Positions 1 to 8,113 of a DNA stretch of 64,000 nucleotides are shown one piece after another. This DNA comes from CAYFPX01 sp964519895 (GTDB lineage: Bacteria; Myxococcota_A; UBA796; CAJQPC01). The notes under the pieces are model-generated. The model was not told the DNA's origin, ran no database searches, and was given only the letters and a program-made list of their open reading frames with translations. Within the stretch, counting starts at the first letter, position 1. Each line of letters begins with the position of its first letter. A program made the translations under genes and the position numbers. The stretch lies in contig CAZFLE010000005.1 of NCBI GenBank assembly GCA_964519895.1, positions 62,001-126,000 of the forward strand, in the 5' to 3' direction.

Positions 1-635
1 CGGGCCTGACCCGCGACCACGAGCTGGTCGACTGGAACGAAGGCGACATCACCAACTCGGTGTTCGACTTCGACCTGGACGGCTGGCCGGACATCTACCT
101 GGGCGCGTCGGAGTACGCGGGCAACCGGGGCTTGCTGTACCACCAGAACTCGGCGGGCCTGTTCGAAGCCGTGCCCATCGACCAGGGCATCGACCACTTC
201 CGCAGCCACGGCAGCGTGGTCGCGGACTTCGACCGGGACGGCGACCTGGACCTGGTGGTGGGCCACTCCAGCTCCCGGTGCGACGACGACTGCTACGACA
301 CGTTCTCGGTGCGGCTGTTCGAGAACCAGCTGGCCGACGACGCGAACTGGATCCAGCTGCGCCTGGCGGGCGGGGACGGCACCAACGCCGCGGCCATCGG
401 CGCCCGGGTCAGCGTCACCGCAAACGGCGTGACCCAGACCCAGGACGTGGACGGCGGCCACGGTCACTACGGCAACCAGGACGACCTGGTGCTCACCTTT
501 GGCCTGGGCGGGGCTTGCGAGGCCGACGTGACCGTGCGCTGGCCGGACAGCGGGCTCTCGGAGCAGAGCTTCACCGTCGGGGGCGGCTACCGCTACCGGG
601 TCGATCAGGGCCAGCCGCCCCAGGTCGTTCCCTGA
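1..635 (+). CDS. CRTAC1-like FG-GAP/ASPIC-UnbV repeat protein, C-terminal part
   Basis: The gene enters from the left edge; the first complete codon is at position 3 and no start is visible. Two FG-GAP/VCBS-type calcium-binding segments are readable (FDLDGWPDIYLG and FDRDGDLDLVVG), followed by an ASPIC/UnbV-like domain running from NWIQLRLAGG to the end, with the usual IGARV segment. Proteins of this build are exported beta-propellers of the CRTAC1 family with no settled biochemical role. It heads a run of exported proteins on the same strand, and its stop overlaps the probable start of the next gene. The family call is firm; the function is unknown. Confidence 0.85.
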   Translation, partial: GLTRDHELVDWNEGDITNSVFDFDLDGWPDIYLGASEYAGNRGLLYHQNSAGLFEAVPIDQGIDHFRSHGSVVADFDRDGDLDLVVGHSSSRCDDDCYDTFSVRLFENQLADDANWIQLRLAGGDGTNAAAIGARVSVTANGVTQTQDVDGGHGHYGNQDDLVLTFGLGGACEADVTVRWPDSGLSEQSFTVGGGYRYRVDQGQPPQVVP

Positions 636-1447
636 GCCTGGGGCTGCTGGCCCTGGCTTGCACGGCGGGAGACCCCGTCGACAGCGGGCCCACGGACACG
701 GACACGGACTGGACCCCGAGCCCCGGCGAGCCGAGCTGGGACATCGAGGAGGCCCTGGCGCGAGCGACCGAGGCGCTGGCGTCCGGGGTGCCCGAGCCCC
801 ACGCCCTGCGCGACGCCTGGCTCGCCACGATGGCCGAAGGGGACGAGGTCTGCCCGGGACACCCGACCAACCTGGGCCCGCCGTCGGTGGACGAGCAGGG
901 CTGCACCGCGTCGACCGGCTGGCACTACGCCGGCATCGCCACGTACTCCGAGGGGGGCTGGTCCGACGGCGACGAGGGCCAGACCTGGTTCGGGCTCTTC
1001 CAGGGGGACTTCGCGATCACCGCACCCGACGGCTCCGCATTCGTGGGTGGCGGCACCTTTGCTTACGACGGCCTGCGGCAGGACGGCGAGAGCGGCTTCC
1101 AGGGATCGGTCGAAGGCACCTTTGCCTGGCCCGGCGGCGCCGGTTGGCTGGCGTCCGAGGCGAGCGTCGCCCTGGCACTGTCCGGCGACGACACCACCCT
1201 GGTGCTCGACGGCGGGATCGACGTGGGCACGACCCTGGCCTTCGACGAGCTGACCTGGGGCAGCTGCCCGGAGCAGCCCACCGGCACCCTCTCGATCCGG
1301 GATCCGTCGGGCTGGTGGTACGCCCTGGCGCTCGAGGCGTGCGGCGGCTGCGGCAGCCTGAGCTTTGGCGGGGTCGACGCCGGAGAGGGCTGCGTGGATC
1401 TGGCCGCCCCCGGTGCCGACACCCTCACCCGGCTGGTGGTCCCGTGA
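632..1447 (+). CDS. Hypothetical lipoprotein, Cys/Gly/Trp-rich
   Basis: I do not recognise a family. The frame reads a hydrophobic stretch ending in a lipobox (LLALAC) and then an Asp/Thr/Pro-rich linker (DSGPTDTDTD), typical of surface lipoproteins in this genome. The mature part of about 250 residues is rich in Gly, Trp and acidic residues and carries several cysteines (CPGHP, GSCPEQ, ACGGCG), suggesting a secreted disulfide-bonded beta fold. No ATG, GTG or TTG start exists just before the signal. CTG at 632 or 638 is the best guess, so the start is uncertain. The stop overlaps the next GTG start as GTGA, implying translational coupling to the CxxCH protein. Confidence 0.6.
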   Translation: MSLGLLALACTAGDPVDSGPTDTDTDWTPSPGEPSWDIEEALARATEALASGVPEPHALRDAWLATMAEGDEVCPGHPTNLGPPSVDEQGCTASTGWHYAGIATYSEGGWSDGDEGQTWFGLFQGDFAITAPDGSAFVGGGTFAYDGLRQDGESGFQGSVEGTFAWPGGAGWLASEASVALALSGDDTTLVLDGGIDVGTTLAFDELTWGSCPEQPTGTLSIRDPSGWWYALALEACGGCGSLSFGGVDAGEGCVDLAAPGADTLTRLVVP

Positions 1448-3015
1448 TCGCGCTCTGGTGGCTCGCCTGCACCGGTCCTGTCCAGGACTCCGCGGCGCCC
1501 CTGGAGCCCGTCCAGGTCCCCCTCGAGCCAGCGCGACTGGCCCGCCGGCTCTCCCTGGACCTCCGGGGGGTGCTGCCGAGCGAGACCGAGCTGGACCGGG
1601 CCGAAGCCGGTGAGCTGGACGCGCTGCGCAACGCGTGGCTGGCGGATCCTCGCCTCGAGGACCGCCTGGTGGCCGTGCTTGGGGAGAGCTGGCACACCCT
1701 GGTCGACGCCTTCGAGGCCGAGGCCTTCGAGTTCGGTCTCGACCCCGACCAGGAGCACGCCTTCGAGCGGGCGGTGGGCGAGGAGCCCCTGCGGCTGATG
1801 GCGCGGGCGATCACCGAAGGCGCAGCGCCGGCGACCCTGGTGACGGCGGAGTGGACCGTCGTCGATCCGCTGCTGCTGCCCCTGTGGCCACTGGAGGCAC
1901 TGGAGCAGGGGGATGGCCCGGTGCGGGCCCGCTACACCGACGGTCGCCCGCCCGTGGGGGTGCTGGCGACCAATGGGCTGTGGTGGCGCCACACCACGAC
2001 CACCGAGAACGCCAACCGGGGCCGGGCCGCCGCCATCGCCCGGCTGCTGACCTGTGAGGAGCTCACGGGCCCAGTCAGCTTTCGGGTCGGCTCGTCCCTG
2101 CTGGAGGAGGACGGAACCTCCACGGCGATCCGCGAGGATCCCGCCTGTCAGAGCTGTCACGACACCCTGGAGCCCCTGGCCGCCACGCTCTTCGGGTTCT
2201 GGTGGTTCGAGGCCAACAGCGTCGCCGAGCTGAGTCGCTACCACCCGGAGCGGGAGCTCCTGGGGCCCCAGGAGCTGGGGGTCACGCCGGGCTGGATGGG
2301 CACCGAGCTGGCGGGCCTGGTGGAGCTGGGCCAGGTCGTCGCCCGGGACCCGTCGTTCGAGCCCTGCCTGGTCCAGACCCTGGCCCAGGGGTTCTGGCGC
2401 CGGCCCGTCGACGCCGGAGACGACGGGACCCTGGCGGCGCTGGGCACCGAGCTGGACCAGCACCAGGACCTGCTGGCGCTGCTGGCGGGCGTGATCCAGG
2501 CCCCGGCCTACACCGCCGGTGGCCTGACGACGGCCGCCACCGACGCCGACCGGGATCGGGCCCGCACCGACCGGCTGCTGACGCCCGAGCAGCTGGCCAC
2601 TGCGGTCGAGGAGCTGACCGGCTTCCGCTGGTCCATCGTGGGCTTCGACATGTTGCGCACCGACGACCCCGGCGTCCGGGTGCTGGCCGGGGGCGTCGAC
2701 GGCCGCAGCGTGACCCGGCCCCAGGAGGACCCGGGCTTGACCTGGGCGCTGGTGGTCCAACGCCTGGCCCAGGCGGGGGCGTGGCAGGCGGTGGCCGACG
2801 GCCGGCTGGACGCGGGCCTGGCACCAGACGACCCCGGCTTCACCGAGCAGCTCCAGCACTGGCACCGTCGGACCCTGGGCACGGCGGCCGACGACGAGAC
2901 CGTCGCCGGCCTGACCGCAATGTGGCAGACCGTCGACGACGCCGACGGGCCCGACGCGGCGTGGCGGGCCGTGCTCGAGGCCCTGCTGCGCGACCCCGCT
3001 TACGTGAGCCTGTGA
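1444..3015 (+). CDS. DUF1588/DUF1592-like exported protein with one CxxCH motif
   Basis: 523 residues. A short hydrophobic start (VIALWWLAC) gives a lipobox cysteine at residue 9. The body resembles the planctomycete/myxobacterial cytochrome-associated families: RLARRLSLDLRG near the N-terminus is the typical opening, and a single CQSCH heme-binding motif sits at residues 235-239. A second helical region near the C-terminus (LLTPEQLATAVEELTG) repeats the opening pattern. Such proteins are periplasmic or outer-membrane and are usually encoded next to a DUF1501 or DUF1552 protein, as here. Start GTG 1444 overlaps the upstream stop (GTGA). Substrate unknown; a redox role is inferred from CxxCH only. 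Confidence 0.75.
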   Translation: MIALWWLACTGPVQDSAAPLEPVQVPLEPARLARRLSLDLRGVLPSETELDRAEAGELDALRNAWLADPRLEDRLVAVLGESWHTLVDAFEAEAFEFGLDPDQEHAFERAVGEEPLRLMARAITEGAAPATLVTAEWTVVDPLLLPLWPLEALEQGDGPVRARYTDGRPPVGVLATNGLWWRHTTTTENANRGRAAAIARLLTCEELTGPVSFRVGSSLLEEDGTSTAIREDPACQSCHDTLEPLAATLFGFWWFEANSVAELSRYHPERELLGPQELGVTPGWMGTELAGLVELGQVVARDPSFEPCLVQTLAQGFWRRPVDAGDDGTLAALGTELDQHQDLLALLAGVIQAPAYTAGGLTTAATDADRDRARTDRLLTPEQLATAVEELTGFRWSIVGFDMLRTDDPGVRVLAGGVDGRSVTRPQEDPGLTWALVVQRLAQAGAWQAVADGRLDAGLAPDDPGFTEQLQHWHRRTLGTAADDETVAGLTAMWQTVDDADGPDAAWRAVLEALLRDPAYVSL

Positions 3016-3016
3016 C

Positions 3017-4249
3017 GTGAGCTGGACCCGCCGCGACTGGCTCCGCACGACGGCCCTGGCCGCCGGGGGGCTGACCCTGCCCACCGCCCTTCGGGCCCAG
3101 GACCCCTCGGACCGCCTGGTCCTGGTGGTGCTGTGCACTGGCGGCTGGGACCCCAGCGTGGCTCTGGATCCCCTCTTCGAGCACCCCCAGGTGGACACGG
3201 ACCCGGGGAGCGCGGCTGCCCAGGCCGGAGACCTGGCGTTCGTGGATCACCCGGACCGGCCGTCGGTCCGCGGGTTCTTCGAGGCCGCGTGGGACCAGAG
3301 CGTGCTGATCCACGGGCTCGAAGTACCGTCGATCACCCACGACAAGTGCCGCCAGCTCCTGCTCACCGGCGTGTCCGGCGACGGGGGCCAGGACTGGGCC
3401 ACCCGGCTGGCGGTGGCCGGCCACAGCGAGCTCCTGCTGCCCCACCTGGTCGTCTCGGGCCCGGCGTTCACCGGCGACCAGGGGGCCGAGGTCGTGCGGG
3501 TCGGCAGCGCGGGCCAGCTCCCCGAGCTGCTGGACGGCACGGCCCTGGCACGCCTCGCGTCGCCGATCCCCCTGCCCTCGGACACCGCCTCGGCCGCCGT
3601 CGACGCCTGGCTGGCCGAGCGGGCCAACGCGGCCGTCGCCGGCGCAGCGCCCGGTCGCGCCGCCCGCTTCGCCGACGGCTACCAGACCGCGCTGGCCGAC
3701 GTGGCGCGGGCCCAGGCCTGGCGCGGCGCACTCCGGGTGACGACCGGCGACGACCTGGGCCAGCAGCTCGCCCTTGCCCTGGACTGCTTCGAGCTGGGGC
3801 TGAGCCGGTGCGCGACCGTGGAGTTCGAAGGCCTGTGGGGCCTGAGCTGGGACACCCACGCCGTGAACAGCGTGCAGGGGCTGAATTTCGAGGAGCTCTT
3901 CCGCAACCTGTCGGGCCTGCTCGTCGAGCTGGACGCCCGGGGCTTGAGCGAGCGGGTGAGCGTCGCGGTGATCTCCGAGATGGGCCGCCACCCCCACCTG
4001 AACGAGCAAGGGGGCAAGCACCACTGGCCCGTCACGTCGGCGCTGCTGTTCGGCGCCGGGATGGCCGGTGGACAGGTCGTCGGGGCCCTGGACGACCAGG
4101 CTTTGGGCCAGCCCGTGGACCTGGCGACCGGGGAGCTCGACCCCGACGGCACCCGCCTGGGGCCCGTCCAGCTCGGGGCGACCCTGCTGGCTCTGGGCGA
4201 CGTGGATCCGGGCGAGGTCGGCGAGCCGCTCACCGCCGTGCTGGCTTGA
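3017..4249 (+). CDS. DUF1501 family exported protein, Tat substrate
   Basis: 410 residues. The N-terminus carries a twin-arginine motif (RRDWLR) followed by a hydrophobic stretch ending ALRAQ, so folded export through Tat is expected. Conserved DUF1501 landmarks are present: LVVLCTGGWD early, SWDTH in the middle, and GRHPHLNEQGGKHHWP late, a metal- or sulfate-ester-hydrolase-like layout related to alkaline phosphatase folds. It starts one base after the CxxCH gene stops. DUF1501 and DUF1588-type genes are regularly paired, so the two probably work together at the cell surface, but the substrate is not known. Its stop abuts the convergent next gene in the palindrome TGATCA. Confidence 0.85.
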   Translation: MSWTRRDWLRTTALAAGGLTLPTALRAQDPSDRLVLVVLCTGGWDPSVALDPLFEHPQVDTDPGSAAAQAGDLAFVDHPDRPSVRGFFEAAWDQSVLIHGLEVPSITHDKCRQLLLTGVSGDGGQDWATRLAVAGHSELLLPHLVVSGPAFTGDQGAEVVRVGSAGQLPELLDGTALARLASPIPLPSDTASAAVDAWLAERANAAVAGAAPGRAARFADGYQTALADVARAQAWRGALRVTTGDDLGQQLALALDCFELGLSRCATVEFEGLWGLSWDTHAVNSVQGLNFEELFRNLSGLLVELDARGLSERVSVAVISEMGRHPHLNEQGGKHHWPVTSALLFGAGMAGGQVVGALDDQALGQPVDLATGELDPDGTRLGPVQLGATLLALGDVDPGEVGEPLTAVLA

Positions 4250-5362
4250 TCACTCCGCGCTGTCGACCACTTCCCAGGTCAGCTCGTCGGGGAGCTCGGG
4301 CAGCTGGTCCAGGGCGCCTTCGAGCCCCTGCAGGTGGCCCAGGAAGGCGAGCACCGCCGTGCCCACCGCGTCGGTGAAGACGTCCAGATCCACGTTGTCA
4401 CTGCCGCAGCCGTCGCCGTTGCCGAAGTCGCAGTAGATCGGCGTGTAGCTGAAGTGGCCGGCGGTCTCGAAGCTGCCCAGGGCCCGCGGCGTCGCCGTGA
4501 TCGCGCCATGGAGGTCCAGGTACTGGGTGCCGACGGTCTCATCGAGCTCGCCGCCCAGGGTCAGCACCGGGACCTGGAGCGCCTGGGTGCCGTCGGTCAG
4601 CGTGTTGTAGGCATTCCACGGGGCCAGGGTCACCACACCGTGCACGGCGGGATCGGCCAGGTCCACCGGTTCGTCGGCGTTGATCAGCGCTCCGCCTGTG
4701 ACGTACGCCGTGTAGCCGCCGAAGGAGTAGCCACTCACCACGTAGCCCGCGTCCGGGTCCACGCAGCCGTGCAGGGGGCTGTCGGCGTCGGCGCTCTCGC
4801 CCACCAGCCAGGTCCAGGTGTCGGCCACGTCGGTCGGGCGTTGGGTCGTGAGGTCCCGGAAGGCACCGCTCTCGTCGTAGAAGGTGTTGCCCGGGTGATC
4901 CGACGCCACCACCAGCCAGCCGTGGGACGCCAGGCGCTCCTGGAGCCAGAACATCTCCCAGCTGATGGAGCCATAGCCGTGGCTGTGCACCATCACCGGC
5001 CGGGGCTCGTCGCAGGCCGGTGTCGCGTCGACCCAGCTCTCGCCGGTCTTGTTCCACGAGTCCCAGCCGTAGAGGGTGGCCTCGCTGCCCGGGGCCTGGG
5101 CCGGCCACCAGGCCACGCCGTACAGCGCCTGCCCGTCGCGGTTGGCGGTCTCGAAGACCGACGCGCCGGCGGCCCAAGCACCCGGGGCCGTGTAGTCCGG
5201 GGCTGTCTCCTTGGTGTCAGTCGTGCCCGCGGTGCCGGTGTCGGTCGGCGGGATCGTGGCCGGTGTGCCGGTGTCGGTGCCGACACTCACCGTGCCGCCG
5301 GTGCACGCCACGAGCAGGGCCGCAAAGCCACACGCTGGAAGTGCGGGGGAGTCCATGCGCAT
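4250..5362 (-). CDS. Secreted alpha/beta-hydrolase lipoprotein, dienelactone-hydrolase or PAF-acetylhydrolase type
   Basis: 370 residues. A lipobox (LLVAC) is followed by a low-complexity linker of Thr, Gly, Pro and Asp to about residue 55. The nucleophile elbow GYSFGG lies near residue 212, HSHGYG forms the oxyanion loop near 120, and candidate acid and histidine residues are in GGELDETVG and ETAGHFSY. This gives a complete Ser-Asp-His triad. Several cysteines suggest disulfides outside the cytoplasm. The start was chosen at ATG 5362 because GAGGA stands a few bases upstream; a second ATG two codons later is possible. The substrate is probably an ester or lipid, but this is not decided by sequence. 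Confidence 0.8.
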   Translation of the reverse strand: MRMDSPALPACGFAALLVACTGGTVSVGTDTGTPATIPPTDTGTAGTTDTKETAPDYTAPGAWAAGASVFETANRDGQALYGVAWWPAQAPGSEATLYGWDSWNKTGESWVDATPACDEPRPVMVHSHGYGSISWEMFWLQERLASHGWLVVASDHPGNTFYDESGAFRDLTTQRPTDVADTWTWLVGESADADSPLHGCVDPDAGYVVSGYSFGGYTAYVTGGALINADEPVDLADPAVHGVVTLAPWNAYNTLTDGTQALQVPVLTLGGELDETVGTQYLDLHGAITATPRALGSFETAGHFSYTPIYCDFGNGDGCGSDNVDLDVFTDAVGTAVLAFLGHLQGLEGALDQLPELPDELTWEVVDSAE

Positions 5363-5418
5363 CGGGTCCTCGCGTCGGGCGAGCAAGTGTGCCCTGTTGC
5401 GCCCCGACTTGCCAACGC

Positions 5419-6666
5419 TCAGCTGGCTTCCAGCGCCTCCCCGAAGAGCAACTCGTCTTGGTCCTCGTCTCCGGCCGACGTCTGACCGGCGAGCAGGGCC
5501 CGGGCCTCGGCCAGGAACGCCGCGTGCTCGCGTGGGGGCCCAGGGAGACCGGCCGCACGCTCCAGGTGCTCTACCGCCAGGGCCGCGCGCGCCCGCGGCG
5601 AGCGGGCCGGACTGAGGAAGACCGCCCGGGCAAACCAGGTGTGGTGAGCAGCGGAGCGGGGGTTGTCCTCCAGGGCCTCGGTCAGGATGGCGAGGGCCGC
5701 CGTGGCGCCGCCCCGGGCCAACAGGCTGCGGCCCTTGTCCAGCCGAGGGTCGGACTCGCTCGCGCCTTCGAGCCAGCGCTTCCGGGCTCTGCCCTGCTCG
5801 CCGAGCTGGCGTGCCGCACGGGTGATCGCTGCCCGGAGCTCCCCGAGCAGGGCCACGACCTCGTCGCTGTCGCCGGACCGGGCCGTGTAGCGCTCGCGCA
5901 GGCGGTCGGCCGCGGCCTGGACCTGGGCGTCGCTCGCGGTCTTGCGAAGTCCAAAGGACCGCCACGGATCCACCTTGCCGAAGATGCGCAGCTGACGCTG
6001 GAGGTCCGCCACGTCGTGCCGCTTGCGCCGCCCTTGTCGGGCGCCGCGCCCGGAGCCGTTGCGACGACGGCGGGAGGCCGAGCGGCTCACAGTCAGGGAC
6101 GCCGCGTCCTCGCGGGCGGCCTGCTCACGGGCCTTGGCGGCCTCGGCACCGAGCACTGGACGAAGTCTGATCATGTCCAGGGCGAGCAGCCCCCGGAGCT
6201 CGGCGGCGATCCGCCCGAGCTGGAGCCCGGCGTCTCGCAAGAGGTGATCGAGGCGCTTGCCGCGGCCGCGTCGGGCCAGGAGCTCGCGCAGGGACGGGTT
6301 CAGTGCCAGCCCGTGCACCCGGTCCCAGGTCGGGCCTTCCACGATGCCCAGGTCGAGTCGCTCCAGCCCAGGGAGCACCGGGATCTGGAGGACGGCCTCC
6401 CAGATCCGGCGCCCAGCGCCCGGCACCCGGCGGGTTCCTGTGATGGTGGGCACCCGGTTGACCACCACGTACTCGCCGATCAGGGCCCCGTTCAGCATGC
6501 GCATGCTCAGCGCATCGATCGCTTCCCCCTTGGCCAGCGCCCCCTTGCCGTACTGCCGCGAAGACAGCTCGGCGTGACCCCGCTGGGCCCAGATGCGACC
6601 CAGGTTGAGCACCACGTGCGGCGGTGCGCGACGCGCGCTCGGTGCAACTCCGACAGCCTGACCCAT
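5419..6666 (-). CDS. J-like/TPR cytoplasmic protein of unknown function
   Basis: 415 residues, no signal peptide. Residues 1-160 form a helical, Arg/Leu-rich region. Residues 160-230 are very basic and Ala-rich (SASRRRRNGSGRGARQGRRK), perhaps nucleic-acid binding or a linker. Residues 240-300 look like a degenerate DnaJ J-domain (DPWRSFGLRKTASDAQVQAA) without an HPD motif. The rest is TPR-like helices ending in an acidic tail. This resembles myxobacterial proteins that couple a DUF4388-type or unknown N-terminal domain to a J-like and TPR region, but I cannot name a function. The start is ATG 6666, back-to-back with the divergent transporter. Confidence 0.65.
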   Translation of the reverse strand: MGQAVGVAPSARRAPPHVVLNLGRIWAQRGHAELSSRQYGKGALAKGEAIDALSMRMLNGALIGEYVVVNRVPTITGTRRVPGAGRRIWEAVLQIPVLPGLERLDLGIVEGPTWDRVHGLALNPSLRELLARRGRGKRLDHLLRDAGLQLGRIAAELRGLLALDMIRLRPVLGAEAAKAREQAAREDAASLTVSRSASRRRRNGSGRGARQGRRKRHDVADLQRQLRIFGKVDPWRSFGLRKTASDAQVQAAADRLRERYTARSGDSDEVVALLGELRAAITRAARQLGEQGRARKRWLEGASESDPRLDKGRSLLARGGATAALAILTEALEDNPRSAAHHTWFARAVFLSPARSPRARAALAVEHLERAAGLPGPPREHAAFLAEARALLAGQTSAGDEDQDELLFGEALEAS

Positions 6667-6737
6667 GGTGCCTCTCCCCGTCGACGTGCCCTCAGCAAAC
6701 CACGCCCACAGGACCAGCTCAAGACCAGATCCTAAAA

Positions 6738-6760
6738 ATCATAAAACTTATGACTCTCCT
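6738..6760 (-). promoter_or_regulatory. AT-rich divergent promoter region
   Basis: A markedly AT-rich stretch in an otherwise very GC-rich sequence lies between the divergent J-like and MFS genes. On the minus strand TATGAT (6743 to 6738) matches five of six bases of a -10 box, about 70 nt before ATG 6666. No convincing -35 box is seen, so this is a candidate promoter only. Confidence 0.3.
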
Positions 6761-6856
6761 GGGCCGCCTCGGGGCACGCCAGGGCCCGAGGGACCCCCGC
6801 CTGCTACCCTGCCCCGCGCCCAGGACGGCCCCATCTCCGCCACGAACGATCCCCAG

Positions 6857-8098
6857 GTGCTGCGCCAGTGGCGCCGCAACATCCTGGTCAGCACGTGGCT
6901 GGCCTACGCAGGCCTCTACTTCTGTCGCAAGGCCTTCTACGCGGCCAAGGGCACCCTGGGTCGAGACCTGGACCTGACCGCCGCGGACCTGGGCGAGATC
7001 GGCGTCGCCTACCTGATCGCCTACACCCTGGGGCAGTTCATCTCGGCCGGTAACGGGATGCGCTTCGGCGCCCGCAAGCTCCTGCTCGTCGGCATGGGGC
7101 TGTCCATCGCTTGCAATGTCGTGTTCGCGTTCGCCAACAACTACTGGACATTGCTGGCGTTCATGACCCTGAACGGACTGGCCCAGTCCACGGGCTGGCC
7201 GGCCACGGTCGGCACCCTGGGCCGCTGGACCACCCGCGGCGAGCGGGGCACGGTGATGGGCTTCTGGGGCACCTGCTACCAGATCGGCGGGGTCGCGGCG
7301 ACGGCGTGGGCAGCGTTCTGGCTGGCCCAGATGGGCCTGCGCGGCGCGTTCCTGATGGCGTCCTGTGTGACCCTGGTGTGCTGGGGCGTGGTCTACGCCT
7401 GGCAGCGGAACCGGCCAGAAGACGTGGGGCTCGAACCACTGGAGCCAGAGCTCGCGGAACACGACGAGACCGTCGAGGGAGCGCCCTCGGCCTGGACCCG
7501 CCAGCTCATCGTGAACCTGGGCCTGCTGGGCGTGTTCTACGCCGGGGTCAAGTTCGTGCGCTACGCCCTGTGGTCGTGGACCCCCTACCTGCTGGAGAGC
7601 AACTTCGGGCTCCAGGCCGACCAGGCCGGCTACCTGTCGACGGTCTTCGACCTGGCGGGGTTCGTGGGCGTGATCTTCGCCGGCGTGGTCTCGGACCGCG
7701 TCTTCGGCGGCAAGCGCACACCGCCGGCGTTCCTGATGCTCGTGGGCATGATGGCGGCGACCGCGCTGCTGCACTTCGTCGGGGGCACCAGCCTGGTGTT
7801 CTTCGCGGTCTGTCTTGGGCTGATCGGCTTCATGCTGTTCGGGCCCGACTCGCTGCTCACGGGCGCCGGAGCCATCGAGGTCGGCAACCCGAGACTCGCG
7901 GTCGCCTGCGCCGGCATCATCAACGGCATGGGCTCCATGGGCTCGGTGGTCCAGGAGCTGGTCATCGGGCGCGTGCTGGACGCCTCTCCCGACGCGACGG
8001 GCGCGGTCTTCCAGCTGCTCTGGGGCGCGTCGTTGCTGTCGGTGGCCGCTCTGGCGGTGATGCTGGTGCGGGTCCGCCAGGGCAAGGCGGATCTCTGA
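6857..8098 (+). CDS. MFS transporter, organophosphate:phosphate antiporter (GlpT/UhpT) family
   Basis: 413 residues from GTG 6857, with about 12 hydrophobic segments. The opening WRRNILVSTWLAYAGLYFCRKAF matches the RY-W-Y-FxRK signature at the start of the GlpT/UhpT/UhpC family, and internal RPEDVGL is the typical central-loop motif. The family exchanges phosphate for glycerol-3-phosphate or hexose phosphates in the inner membrane. An ATG at 6665 is in frame, but the intervening codons look non-coding and would cover the AT-rich promoter, so I prefer GTG 6857; an ATC slightly upstream is also possible. A class III aminotransferase gene follows after 15 bases on the same strand. The substrate is not decided. 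Confidence 0.85.
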   Translation: MLRQWRRNILVSTWLAYAGLYFCRKAFYAAKGTLGRDLDLTAADLGEIGVAYLIAYTLGQFISAGNGMRFGARKLLLVGMGLSIACNVVFAFANNYWTLLAFMTLNGLAQSTGWPATVGTLGRWTTRGERGTVMGFWGTCYQIGGVAATAWAAFWLAQMGLRGAFLMASCVTLVCWGVVYAWQRNRPEDVGLEPLEPELAEHDETVEGAPSAWTRQLIVNLGLLGVFYAGVKFVRYALWSWTPYLLESNFGLQADQAGYLSTVFDLAGFVGVIFAGVVSDRVFGGKRTPPAFLMLVGMMAATALLHFVGGTSLVFFAVCLGLIGFMLFGPDSLLTGAGAIEVGNPRLAVACAGIINGMGSMGSVVQELVIGRVLDASPDATGAVFQLLWGASLLSVAALAVMLVRVRQGKADL

Positions 8099-8113
8099 GT
8101 TAGGTCCCGGCCC

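Noticed and set aside
658..1443. In-frame upstream extension of the CxxCH gene
   Set aside because: The Arg-rich translation is a shadow of the lipoprotein gene; the GTGA start at 1444 gives a lipoprotein signal.
6665..6856. ATG 6665 as start of the MFS transporter
   Set aside because: The codons before GTG 6857 look non-coding and would cover an AT-rich promoter and abut the divergent gene.
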